Program-made: the position numbers and the translations under genes
Shown: positions 11,901 through 22,799 of the stretch, piece after piece
Position numbering within the stretch: the stretch's first letter is position 1
Layout: each line of letters begins with the position of its first letter
Origin: Trifolium pratense
Lineage: Eukaryota > Streptophyta > Magnoliopsida > Fabales > Fabaceae
Direction: 5' to 3'
Assembly: GCF_020283565.1 (NCBI RefSeq)
Contig: NC_060059.1
Location: 41,470,338-41,534,337 of the forward strand
DNA: 64,000 bases
The notes under the pieces: generated by a model
What the model was told of the DNA's origin: nothing
The model's database searches: none
What the model saw: only the letters and a program-made list of their open reading frames with translations

Positions 11901-13321
11901 ATACATATATAAATATATATCAAGTGTGATGAGATAACTATTTTTATACCAGAGTAAGATAAGTAAATCTTGATCACATAACCATAAATGCATGGCCAAA
12001 TTTTAAAATTACTTAATGGTCACAAGAACCACTTAAAAATCACAATTTTATGCTTTAATCTTGATCATTTCTTCTTAATTTTAAATATATCTCTCTCACT
12101 TGATATAACCTTTGTACACATATATATATTATATTCATCAATACCAATAATTAGCTATATATTTATGCTTCATTGATTTTAAACATGATCAGATTTCAAG
12201 ACGACCTAGACTTGGGACAGGAAGTAAAGCAATGGGCATGAGAACACAACCATACAAAGTGACTGCTCGATGTGATGTTACAGCAATTCTCATTCTATAT
12301 GGTCTTCCAAGGTAATAATTTATTGTTTATTGTGTTGGATTTACAACTCAAATGACAAGCAGTGACAAATCTAAAAGACACGAAGAAATTTCCTGAACGA
12401 TGAAAATACCTGTTAGCAACAGCACATGAAACCATAAAATTTAGTTTGCATCTAGTTGCATAGACTATCAGATCCAGATGATATTTTACACTGGGCAGCA
12501 GCAATGTTTTACATGGTATACAATTTATATCTGCAGCCAATCATGCATTGCAATGTTGACATTAGATTATATAATAATTCTTGTTACATCAGGATTCTGT
12601 TCGGTGTATTTAGATTTTTTTATTTGGTCTATTTTTTATTTTACTTAGTAGATCTTTTGCAGGAGGTTTTGTTTTCCTGTTATCACATCAGCATCTTTGT
12701 TTCTGTCTTTCCCTTGGGTGAATCATTTTATGGATGAATCCAATTCTGTTTTTTTCACAGATTACTTACCGGATCAATTCTAGCACATGAGATGATGCAT
12801 GCATGGCTGCGGCTATCAGGTACTATTTCTTTATTGCTATTCATCTAGAAAGTCATTGCAGTTTGAGGCATGTATTCTCTTGGTTACAACATGTGAACCA
12901 TTTATTCATTTTAATAGTTGAGATTTGTCGAGTAACATCAAACAATTTTATTTTGTTGGGGTTGCCTCAATTTTATGCCAACTTCTGTATATATGAAGGT
13001 TTTCGGACTCTTAGTCAAGACGTTGAAGAAGGTATCTGTCAGGTTTTGGCTCACATGTGGTTGGAGTCTGAGCTTTCTTCTTCATCAGGAAGCAATTTTG
13101 TATCAGGCTCATCCTCATCTGCATCATATACATCTAAGAAAGGTAAAAGACCTCCTTTTGAGAAGAAGCTTGGGGAGTTCTTCAAGCACCAGATTGAATC
13201 AGACATTTCCCCAGTTTATGGTGATGGATTTAGGGCAGGTCAAAAAGCGGTTCGCAAGTATGGCCTACAAAGAACCCTTCACCATATCAAGATGACGGGG
13301 AGTTTCCCATATGAAGTATAG
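8972..13321 (+). CDS. DA1: DA1-type ubiquitin receptor and peptidase
   Basis: DA1 proteins limit organ growth: they bind ubiquitin and cleave growth regulators. I assemble 11 exons: 8972-9073, 9168-9258, 9550-9685, 10235-10355, 10471-10554, 10997-11116, 11243-11455, 11812-11868, 12193-12311, 12761-12819 and 12999-13321. All have GT-AG borders and keep frame, giving 474 residues. Two ubiquitin-interacting motifs (about 43-57 and 71-86) precede a LIM domain starting at C112 ([12 protein letters not shown], then HPECFRC) and a second Cys/His-rich LIM-like part (residues 151-218). The C-terminal peptidase domain has the HEMMH zinc site at 357-361 with the downstream glutamate-rich [11 protein letters not shown]. 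The protein ends MTGSFPYEV. It is somewhat shorter than Arabidopsis DA1 because the linker between the ubiquitin motifs and the LIM domain is reduced. No key residue is missing. It could instead be named DAR1 by lineage. Confidence 0.93.
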
Positions 13322-13910
13322 ATATCTCCCATTTATCTTATTGTTTCTCATTCTTTATATAGATAAAGCCTAGCCTGTTGTTATTAGAAACGGAGGCTAA
13401 GGTACTTTGGCATTAGCTTTGACGCAATGCTGATTTTTTTGTACTTGTAATTAATTGATACCTTTGCTCATGTATCGATTACATTCATATGATTTTTTCA
13501 ATCTATTTTAATCACACGGGTTATTATTTGTTTTGCCACCTCTCAAGCTCTCTAAAAATTCCCAAAAATAAGAGGGGGGAAAAACCTATTCAAAAAAAAG
13601 AGGGGGAAAAAAGAACACTTTGTAAGCAATAATCAGAAAAGTGGAGGCCATTGCAAAAAAGGAAAGATTTGTTGTATAAACAAATGCAGAGTAACAAACT
13701 TTTGTATCTAAGAACAAACAGTTAAAAAAATATCGCTATTCTGTCAACCTCAAATAGGATTGTCTCCTCTTGTAGGAGGATAGTGGTGAATTTCATCCAA
13801 AACAAAAAACAATGACATTGGTTCATATAGTGTGTATAATATATATACAAAATAACTGCAAAAGCAACAGAAGTGTGTGTTGCATATCAGTTAGCCGAAA
13901 CTCTATCATT

Positions 13911-15836
13911 TCACCTCTCCAGGCTTACGCTTTTGTTGATGATGGGGGATATTCTTTGTTGCATATCATTTGCCTGTATTTTCAGTAAGCTAGAGACTAC
14001 CTCTTCAATGTTTGGTCTGCTTTCTGGTTCTTGGATCAAGCAGGCTAGACTCAGTTTAACTAGCTGCAGTGCACATGCTTTCCTACAGTTTTCAGTGAGG
14101 CAAGGATCAATGAACAAACTCACCTTCTCTTCTTCATTCTCTTTGCCAACGATATTTTCTATGATTTCATAGAGCATTACTTGTCTTCCATCTTGTAGGG
14201 TAATAGAATCTTTGCCAGTGATCAATTCCAACAGCACAACTCCAAAGGCGTAGATGTCCATTTTGGTACTGACTACCCCTTCCTTGAGATACTCGGGAGC
14301 CAAATAACCGACAGATCCTACGGCATGTGATGTGGGACAACCAGAAGGTATCATCCTTTTTGATTCTTCAGCACGAGCAAAATTTGCTATCTTGGCCCTT
14401 AAATCTTTGTTCAGTAGAACGTTTCCACTGCTTATGTCCTTGTGTACATAGCAAGGTTCTGTGAAGTTGTGAAGATACTGAAGTCCATTGGCAATATCCA
14501 ATGCAATCTGTATCCTCTTTTCCCAACTTTGGTGTTCAATGGACCTATTCTTGCTAAGCCATTCTCTTAAAGATCCATTTTCTATGTATTCATAAACAAG
14601 ATATATGCAATCATTGTTTTCACAGTAACCTTGCAGTTTTATCAAGTTGAAATGATTGATCCTTTTCAGCAAATTGATTTCTGTGGAAGCATCTCTTCTC
14701 ATTCTTTTAACAGCCAACACGTCTTTGCCATTGCCGAATACACCGCGAAATAAAGAACCTTTGATTATGTTCTTTGGACTAAAATTCTCAGTCGCCTCTT
14801 TTATTTCCTCAAAGCTATACACTTTGGAGAGATGTTCAATGATCGCTATCTCCTCGCGGATCTCTTCAGAAAACAGCTCTCTTTTATTGTTAAATTGTGT
14901 TCCTCGCTTAACGAACCTTGCCGATCTCTTTCTGAGCAGAAACAGAAACATAAACAGCACAAACAAGACACACAGAACCAGCACTGAGGTGGTTAAAGCA
15001 ATGAGGAGTACTTTCCTGTTTGATTTGCACTTTTTGAAGCTGCAACCAAGAGAGGTTGGTGGTGGTGGGGTGGGTGGTGGTGGAGGATCATTAACAACTA
15101 TGGTTTTTAAATTCACTGGTTCACTTGCCAAAGGAATCAGAACAGTTGTGAATGGAAAAAGGAGTTGAGTCTCTGTGGAAAAACCATTGGCATCAATTAG
15201 ATTACCTACTGTTACATTGAATCTTGTAGCAATATTTGAAATGTTATCACCCCAGGTCACAGAATATGTGAGTAAATACTTGGTGCCATTTGTTTTCTGA
15301 TGATACGTTGGACAAGCGCATCGGAGTGGCACATTCAACTCTATTCCTTTATGCAAATCAAGTTCCCCATATGGATTCGCACGCATAAGAGAATCACATG
15401 TCGACAAACCCTGGAACGTGTCATTTGCTATTATGAAATATGTTGGGTTTAGACCCAACATATATTTGGTTTCAGCTTGGTAATAATCCTTGGTTAAACA
15501 AGAACAGTTGACAGGAACAATAACCTCTTTACCAGGTGGGAAAACTGTAACCAAAGTAGCGCGGTTGATTCTGGCTAGCTCATTCGGATTCGATGATGTG
15601 AGGTTGGAAATTGTGGCAACAGAGTTATAAGGAGGATTGGATTTGAAGGTGAGAAAGGCCAAGCATGATCTGTTGAGGCCATTGCAGGTGTAAAGAAATG
15701 CCGGTGAAGGTCCCGTATCATCGTTGTTCTTGCAGCTGAGTATTGAATTTCCTGAGTAATTTTGTTGTGCCTTGGTTTTTGATGAAAGAAGAATGCTTAG
15801 TGTGAATAAAATGAAGTTAAACACAACTTGATTCAT
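13911..15836 (-). CDS. LysM receptor-like pseudokinase, LYK4/LYK5 (LYR) type
   Basis: A single-exon 641-residue plasma-membrane receptor for chitin- or Nod-factor-like oligosaccharides. A signal peptide ends near residue 24. The ectodomain carries three LysM regions separated by CXC pairs, CSC at 111-113 and CAC at 173-175, with many NxT/S sites. A proline run (251-260) precedes the membrane segment at about 276-301. The cytoplasmic domain has the VAVK-type lysine (K377), but the glycine loop is degraded (KGSLFRGVF), the catalytic loop reads HKDISSGNV and the DFG triad is NFA (485-487). This is the LYR/LYK4-5 class, which signals through active partner kinases such as CERK1/LYK. Legume LYR members bind lipochitooligosaccharides or chitin; I cannot say which this one binds. 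The gene lies tail-to-tail with DA1, about 590 bp apart. The start is the first ATG of the frame and gives a good signal peptide. Confidence 0.92.
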   Translation of the reverse strand: MNQVVFNFILFTLSILLSSKTKAQQNYSGNSILSCKNNDDTGPSPAFLYTCNGLNRSCLAFLTFKSNPPYNSVATISNLTSSNPNELARINRATLVTVFPPGKEVIVPVNCSCLTKDYYQAETKYMLGLNPTYFIIANDTFQGLSTCDSLMRANPYGELDLHKGIELNVPLRCACPTYHQKTNGTKYLLTYSVTWGDNISNIATRFNVTVGNLIDANGFSTETQLLFPFTTVLIPLASEPVNLKTIVVNDPPPPPTPPPPTSLGCSFKKCKSNRKVLLIALTTSVLVLCVLFVLFMFLFLLRKRSARFVKRGTQFNNKRELFSEEIREEIAIIEHLSKVYSFEEIKEATENFSPKNIIKGSLFRGVFGNGKDVLAVKRMRRDASTEINLLKRINHFNLIKLQGYCENNDCIYLVYEYIENGSLREWLSKNRSIEHQSWEKRIQIALDIANGLQYLHNFTEPCYVHKDISSGNVLLNKDLRAKIANFARAEESKRMIPSGCPTSHAVGSVGYLAPEYLKEGVVSTKMDIYAFGVVLLELITGKDSITLQDGRQVMLYEIIENIVGKENEEEKVSLFIDPCLTENCRKACALQLVKLSLACLIQEPESRPNIEEVVSSLLKIQANDMQQRISPIINKSVSLER

Positions 15837-17516
15837 GGTGAAGCTATTTTTCTTTATGGAAATGAAAAACTAAGCAGTGTCTATAAGAAAAAATGTATGA
15901 TAACTTTAGACTAAGCACATTAATATATGAGAATAACGTGTGATGAGTTAAAAGACATAGTCTAAACTAAATCATTATAAGTCTAAATCATTGTATTATA
16001 TTATTTAATTATATTATATTATGTTGTTCATTAAGTAGGCCCCTAGATTCTAGTACCTTGGTCTGTTAATTGTATTGGTTGATGGATTATATAATTGGGT
16101 CATATTAAATCATAATTGACCAAGTTTTGTGTTTGCGTCATAGATGAAGAATATTCTGATAATTCTTTTCATATTGAGAATGAGAATGTATTAAAATATA
16201 TAACCACTTGAATTATATTGTCAAGAAATTAGTGTCATATTTTTGTTCACCAACAAGTCTTACCTTACTGATTGGACCATGTTGTATTTTATTCAAGACT
16301 TGATGATTAATTGATTATTATATCATATGGTATGATTAAGCTGCTGCTTTCTACTGCCTGCTTCTAATGTCAATATATAATCCGGCTTTTCTTCAATCAT
16401 TCCTTTTTGTTGGAAAAGATAACATGTGTATATAAATCTGAATAATTTTGAAGATCAAATGAATAAATATATGAAACCAAATAAGTCAATAGCATTGAAC
16501 TATACGTTATTAGACCCATTCAGAATTATAACTAAAAGTTAGTTATAGTCTGTTATTGTTAGTTTGGTTTTAGTGTGGGGGGGACAAAATCCGGAGCAAC
16601 GACTCCAAGGTTTTAGTACCGATGTATCGTATATGTACTCTAGTTTATTCAAAGTGTCTCAATGGTGCAATGTGGCAATTTTTCTTTTGGACAACTGTTC
16701 ATCGTTGGATCTAGGCAATATAATCCCTTATTGTTTTTATTACCGAGATATCTTCTTTTTTCGTTGTTCCTAGGGATTTTTTTTGGTAATCTGCTCCCAT
16801 GCTTCAAACAACCAAATTTGAAGCAAATCTTGTCGCTCTTCTTTCGTTGTGGGCAAGAAGCACACCGGTAGCGTGTGTTGCGTCATTCAAATATTTTGTG
16901 CAGTCAATAGTCAGCTGTATTATAATATCTACAATTGCATATAAACATATATTGGTTTATCAATTTTTCAGTTGAAAAAGTATTTTTGGATAAAACAAAA
17001 TAAAAAAGAAGTTGATAGCTTCCAAAAGTAAATTTTCATGAAGGATCGTTTTTTTGGAAAAAGATAATGAAAATAGAAAAGAAATCTGTAAGCTAGACTT
17101 GTATTAAAAAAAAGTAACAGGTGCGAATAATAGAGCCCATTTGCATGTCCAAAATCGCTGCAATATTGGGCTTCACTCTTCTGTCAACAAAACCCATTGG
17201 GCCTTTGTAAATAAAATCGTTGGACCATTCTCCCTCCCTGTTACCTTGTAGAGAAAAAGCTAAAGAAGAGGCAAGACTGAAATAGGGTTGACATCTGTGG
17301 CTAGAAACCGACAGATTCACGAATTGTTATATTGACTTTCAAGCAACCTCACAAAATTGCATGCATTTTCTTATTAATAAAATGCATTTTAAAGTCACTC
17401 ACATTTTCAGATAAGAGATATCTATAAAATGATCAACATTGGTTTATCTATAAATAGTTTCATTTGATGGAATAGTTTGTTTAGCTCTATTTGAAATGAT
17501 TTCAACATAATATGTT
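15837..17516. other. Intergenic, includes LysM receptor promoter side
   Basis: AT-rich sequence upstream of the minus-strand LysM receptor. No gene or delimited repeat is seen; small open frames at 16564-16871 and 17093-17320 have no family resemblance. Confidence 0.5.
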
Positions 17517-17708
17517 GGATCCGGATTCCGTGCAGTCGAATTTTCCGTGCAGTCATGCAGTCGGTCACTTTATGGTCGTCTGATCAAGATCGGACAATCA
17601 TGATTTAACAACTGTATTTTTTTACTGTATTTATTTAAACCGTCTGATCATGATCGGACGGCTATCAAGTAACTGCACTGAAAATTCGAATGCACCTAAT
17701 CCAATTCC
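17517..17708. mobile_element. ~190-bp Mutator-type MITE, copy 2
   Basis: A 192-bp element runs from GGATCCGGATTCCGTGC to CCAATTCC with a perfect 9-bp duplication TAATATGTT (17508-17516 and 17709-17717). It shares the central GATCAAGATCGGAC and ATTTAAACCGTCTGATCATG motifs with the copy at 5163-5353. Confidence 0.85.
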
Positions 17709-17717
17709 TAATATGTT

Positions 17718-20390
17718 AGGTTTACTTTTATATAGATTTTTTTAACTTTGTTGTTTTTGTTTATTTTTAGTTTATATCGCTGCACTTTTTTTCCCTTCAT
17801 CAAGGTTTTGTTCTATTGTAATTGAGTTTTTCTTAGTAAGATTTTTAACGAGGTACAGAGTTACTTACACCTTAGGTTTTGGTCTAATCCTCCCAAAGTT
17901 AATTTGCATCCTTCTTATTTTATATGCTATTAATATATTTTTATCGACTACTTTTTACGTGATTTCTTTAGAATGTCAACCTAATTGGGATATCTTAATT
18001 GTCATCTTTGTATCATTTTGGTCTTTAAAAAAAAAAATCAACAAATTTCCCCATGCCTTCAAATATGTTGTATAATGGCATAGATTGAGACACTTTCTAT
18101 TGAGAGGAGGAAATGGGGAGCATGGAGCTTCAAAAAAGGGGAGAAAAGGAAAAGATAAGTCTTCCAACTTGATTGAAAAGTTTAGTGAGAAACTCAAAAA
18201 TATTAGGGGATATGATTTTAGAGACCTTAGTTAGGCAAAATTTTCAAATCATTTTCATCACTTTATAATAATTTTACAATTAACAATTTATTTTACTAAA
18301 GTTAAACAATATCATCTATTTAAATTCATAGAATATATCAATATAATACATATTTACAATTGTTAAAAAAAAAATCTGAAAACTTATAATTTACACGCTG
18401 ATAACATAAAATGGCAAATTTATCTATACTTAAATTTTTAAATAGCAATATATTGTTTTAAAAAAACAGTGACAAATTGGTTAAAATTGGACAATGGCAT
18501 TTGTTCTCTTATTTTGGAGAAATCTATTTGTTTTCTTATTTTATAAAGCTTTGAGTGTGGGATTAATTGTTTAGGCCAGTTGTATTTGTATTTGTTCCCT
18601 AGTAGAATATTAAAAAATGCTACTAGATTTTATCTTATCTGATTGGACAGTTGTTAAGATTAGATTACCACTTCCTTTCAAGAAAAAAAAAAGATTAGAT
18701 TACCACTCATATTTTTTCACAATGAATTGTCTTTTTCTCATAATCATTAAAATTTAATTGAACCGTTTAATTACCTCTTTTCAATAGAATCTAATATTAC
18801 ATCGTTGATTCATTTATCTAATAACATATCTTCTATCATATAGAAATAAAATTTTGATCTTTAAGTAGTTAATGAGTTCCTCTAAGACATCTAGATTGCA
18901 ATGAAAATCTGCAGAGAGGAGGCTGAAACCACTTGATGTTAGAACTGATCTTCGAATCAGATTAAACTGGTGGTAAAAGCTAAAAAAAAATAATCTCTGT
19001 TTTTTTTTTTTTACGCAAGCAAAATCTCTATTCTTAGTAATTATATATTGTTAGTGTTGATTTTTTTCACCTCGCTACCAAGATTTTTAAACTCTAAACC
19101 TTAACTCATTTTTTCTTTAGTTCAAACCAGTTAAGCTATCCACTCCACTCATTATATTTTTTAATAAAAACTTGAAAGACATTAAATCTTGGTTCAATAC
19201 ATAACACTCCAACACCGTCAAAATCCTATTGGAGATAATCTCATCTCATTTATCCACTCTGATAGATAGGATCATAAAATCTCCAATTATGTGGTATATA
19301 GTGCAAGATAAATATGTAGAAAATCCTTAAAGGAATGTTTAAAATAAATAGTAAAAACACAAGTGTCACATAATTTTCAATAATTTATAGACTTAGGTTT
19401 AGTATTATAATTAATTGGTAGCTAGGGAAGTAAAGTACAGAGGACAAAGATTTATGGAGGATGGATGGTAGACTAGACAATAAAACATATCCCATAGCGA
19501 TTGAAAGAGCCCTATGATATTGATAGACTCCATATAACTAATTCATTGTACATTATATTATATAGTACTGCTCATGTATTTCATTTTTTTCTTCTCACAA
19601 ATTGTCTTCACACGATGTAGTCAGAGTTAACGTCTTTGATCAGCTTATATAAGGGATTTGACGGGACAAATCTAATTGTACTGTATTTGATTGTAAAGCT
19701 GTTTTAGGGACTGGACAAACCGTAAAACAAGAGACAAGACAAAAACCGAAATATTTGTCACTCACTAAACATTGTATAAGACAAAAAATTACTCAATATT
19801 ATAAAAAAATTCCGATCTCATTCTGCATGTATTGTATTATTATGTCTTATATTGTTCTGTTCAAGACTTACTCTTTTAACAAATCAAACATACAAATATA
19901 TAAAACTTGAATGATATTTTATTATGTAAAACTTGAATTTTGGTTGTTAATAAAAAGATAGAGAAATGAGTGAGAGAGTGAGAGTGAGGAAGCATTACCA
20001 GGAAAGTGGGACTCAACTCAACAACTAAACAAATCATGTCACCCACACAGTGTTCTATTTCTGTATTTCCACTACTTCAACGCGTATTTCTTCTTTCTTT
20101 CCATCAATTTGACATTTTGATTCTATCCATCGATTTTTCATTTCCTCTCTCCACCGACACTCATTTTGTTTTTTTGTCTTGTTATGCAATAAAATATTTG
20201 AAATTCTTTTATTTTATTTCAATGTGAATCTATTTTATTCTTTTAGTACCATATTATATGTATAATTTTTTTATGGCGGTTTAGTGATGAATAATTACCG
20301 TTGAAAAACCTGTGGAACCGAAGCTGTCATAACCAATTATTTTTCATACACATTAGTTAAAAAGTTAAACATCAACAACCTATTTAAAGA
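17718..20390. other. Intergenic, no gene seen
   Basis: A gene-free AT-rich stretch with short poly-A/T runs and a purine-rich patch near 19960-19990. None of the open frames shows composition or motifs of a protein family. Confidence 0.5.
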
Positions 20391-20399
20391 GCGGATTCA

Positions 20400-21065
20400 A
20401 ATAAATATTTTATGGGGAGGCGGTCTTGTGGAGAAGAAGTTATACTGGATTAAGTAGGATTATATTTGTTTACTAAAGAACCAGGGTGGATTAGGAGTAA
20501 AAAATTTAGAACTTTTCAATACGGCATTGCTTAGCAAATGGAAATGGAGATTAATTGATGAAAGACAGGGGGCATGAGCTGATTTGTTGCGGTTTGGATA
20601 TGGGCATCTACCTACTAAAATTTTGACTGGAACAACACCTCAGGTTGGGACTAAGGACTCTATTTGGTGAAGGGATATTTTGAGCATAGGCAGGACGGCT
20701 GATGAGGAATGGTTCAAATCGAATGTGGGTTGTTGTGTTGGTGATGGTAATGATATCGGCTTTTGCAAATTCAAATAGTTTGGAAATAACAGTTTTTGTG
20801 ACTTATATCCTAATCTGTATGCAAAAGAAGCTTTTAAGGATGTTTTGATCTCAGATAGGTTGAGTCGAAATGCAGCAGATACCGAGTGGCATTGACAGTG
20901 GTATGAAGAACTTTCTGACAATGACGCACATCATCTTCAAGCTCTTAAGCAACTTTTACTTGATAATCCTTTTGATCAAGCGAGGTCGGATAGATGGCGG
21001 TGGGTGCCGGATTCGGTTGGCCTCTTTACTGTTAAATCGTGTTATAGTTTGTTGCTTCAATATTC
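20400..21065 (+). pseudogene. LINE reverse-transcriptase C-terminal fragment (zf-RVT region)
   Basis: One frame reads like the tail of a plant non-LTR retrotransposon polyprotein: FLWGGGLVEKKLYWIK, then NQGGLGVKNLELFNTALLSKW, KWRLIDERQGA, DSIW, RDILSIG and WRWVPDSVGLFTVKSCYSLL, which is the zinc-binding RVT region. Four in-frame stops replace what would be tryptophan codons (TGG to TAG or TGA) near 20453, 20575, 20667 and 20777. No 5' reverse transcriptase core or 3' RNase H follows. The fragment is dead and 5'- and 3'-truncated. Confidence 0.85.
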
Positions 21066-21069
21066 TAAC

Positions 21070-22245
21070 ACGGTTGTTTCTATAAAATATTAATAATTTA
21101 GACACAACCCTTGGACCCGACCCAACCTGTTTATGATTTGTTTGGTTCGATTTTACCATTGAAACGGATTGAGTGATGAAACCAAACCCATGAAAGGAGA
21201 TTGGGTTGAAAAACAGGTTAGATTAAATTCGACCCAATTCAACTCGTACATGCACACCCTCTATTTTTGCACGCATTTTTTTTTTCTTTTTTATAAAATT
21301 TTTGAGACAATTTCAGTTAATTCTTGATTACAAGGATAATTTTTTTTTTTCATTTTCACCGCCAGTAATTAGTTGCAATAAATGAACATTCAAACTTTTT
21401 TGAAAAATACTTAACAAATATATGTCCCGTTTAAGTTCATCCTACAAGTAATTAATTTTAAACTATCATTTGTTTACCAAAAATACCGATAAAAAATATT
21501 GTAATAAAGTTACATATTCTTAAAATTTAATTTACCAAAATTAAATTTATACTATATTTTGTTGATTAACGAAAATAATTGCTTATTTCTAACTAATATT
21601 CATGTTTTTAAATCTACGAAATATAGATTTTTAGGCACATGAAATACTGTTAGTATATATAAAACTATCATAAAATATTTCTATTCTTAAAAATATTTCT
21701 TCAATTCTTAAAATTAAATATTTTATATATTTATCTATTTTTTTACAGTAATTTTTATTTATTTATTTTTTGTCAAATAATCCGGTGGCTAGATCTTTAT
21801 TTATTTATTTATTATTTTATTATTATTATTATGGTAAAAAAATTCTTATTTTATTCGTATATTTTAAAAATATATATTTATAATAATATTGAATAAAATA
21901 CATGGCATTCATATTACAATTAATATTTGTCTATAGTTAGGAAAATACTACGACATAAATATTGAAAAGTAAACAAAGTGGAAATCTTACAGGTTGTCAA
22001 GTGATGATGATCATATCGTCGTATTTTGATAAAGGTCATTGACTTATTGCCAATTTTTTAATCTATTTTAGAAACAATATTATTTTTTCTATTTTTTTCT
22101 CTTATCGAAGGATTTTTCATTTTTATTCTTAATTCTTATTTTTTTTCTAAAACAAATATGCGGTGAGATTGTGAAAAATGTTGAAGCTGATACAAAACAT
22201 CTTAATTTAGAACTTGCATTTAAGCGAAAACGAAAGATTTGATAA
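21070..22245. other. Intergenic, no gene seen
   Basis: AT-rich sequence with runs of TTTATTTATT near 21760-21830. No supported feature. Confidence 0.5.
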
Positions 22246-22251
22246 ACAAGA

Positions 22252-22786
22252 TGTTGTAGCAAGTATGAGGTGTGTTAAATCTTTATAAATGAGAGGATCC
22301 ATAAACCGAACGTATTAAGGATTTGGGTAAAAGTATGGTGTCAAAACCCACTTGTATCGTTGCTTTGACACTAATGTGGATGATCCTCAGCTGCCCTCCA
22401 TGATTCAAACAGTGGTATCAGAGTCGGTGGTTAAGTGAAGGGTTCAATCAACTTCTTGTATCGAAAGTTTTCCTGACAAAGGTGGTCAGACGACGAGTTT
22501 GGTTGAGCAGCTGCAACAGCGGTGCAAGTGTATGTGGCTTAAAAAAGCTTCCGTTTGAGAGGAAACATAAATTAAGAATTGAATGACTCACATTTGAGGG
22601 AGAGATTGTTGTGGCAAGTGTTAAGTCTCACATTGGTTATAAAATTGGAGGTTTGACACTTTATAAATGGCACACATAAACCTATCGTTTTAAGATTTTG
22701 GGTAAAAATGTGATGTCAAACTCACTTGTATCATTGCTCTGAGTCTAATGTGGATGATCCTCAAATTGCTCCTCATGACCAAACCG
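22252..22786. mobile_element. Second TRIM element
   Basis: Two diverged direct repeats start TGTTGT(A/G)GCAAGT: 5' LTR 22252-22411 and 3' LTR 22607-22786. Both share blocks such as TAATGTGGATGATCCTCA. Directly after the 5' LTR is TGGTATCAGAGTCGG (22413), a classic initiator-Met tRNA primer site. A purine tract, GAGGGAGAGA, precedes the 3' LTR. CAAGA flanks both sides (22247-22251 and 22787-22791) as a 5-bp target duplication, which puts the 3' end at a mutated CG instead of CA. The core is about 195 bp and non-coding. The LTRs differ in length and at many sites, so this copy is older than the one at 606-3139. Confidence 0.82.
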
Positions 22787-22799
22787 CAAGATGTGACAC

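Noticed and set aside
14656..15168. 170-codon plus-strand frame
   Set aside because: Antisense to the LysM receptor kinase frame, which has clear domains.
20640..20921. 93-codon minus-strand frame
   Set aside because: Antisense to the LINE fragment; the plus strand reads as the zf-RVT region.
22252..22786. Cassandra-type TRIM carrying 5S rRNA
   Set aside because: No 5S-like promoter sequence seen in the LTRs.
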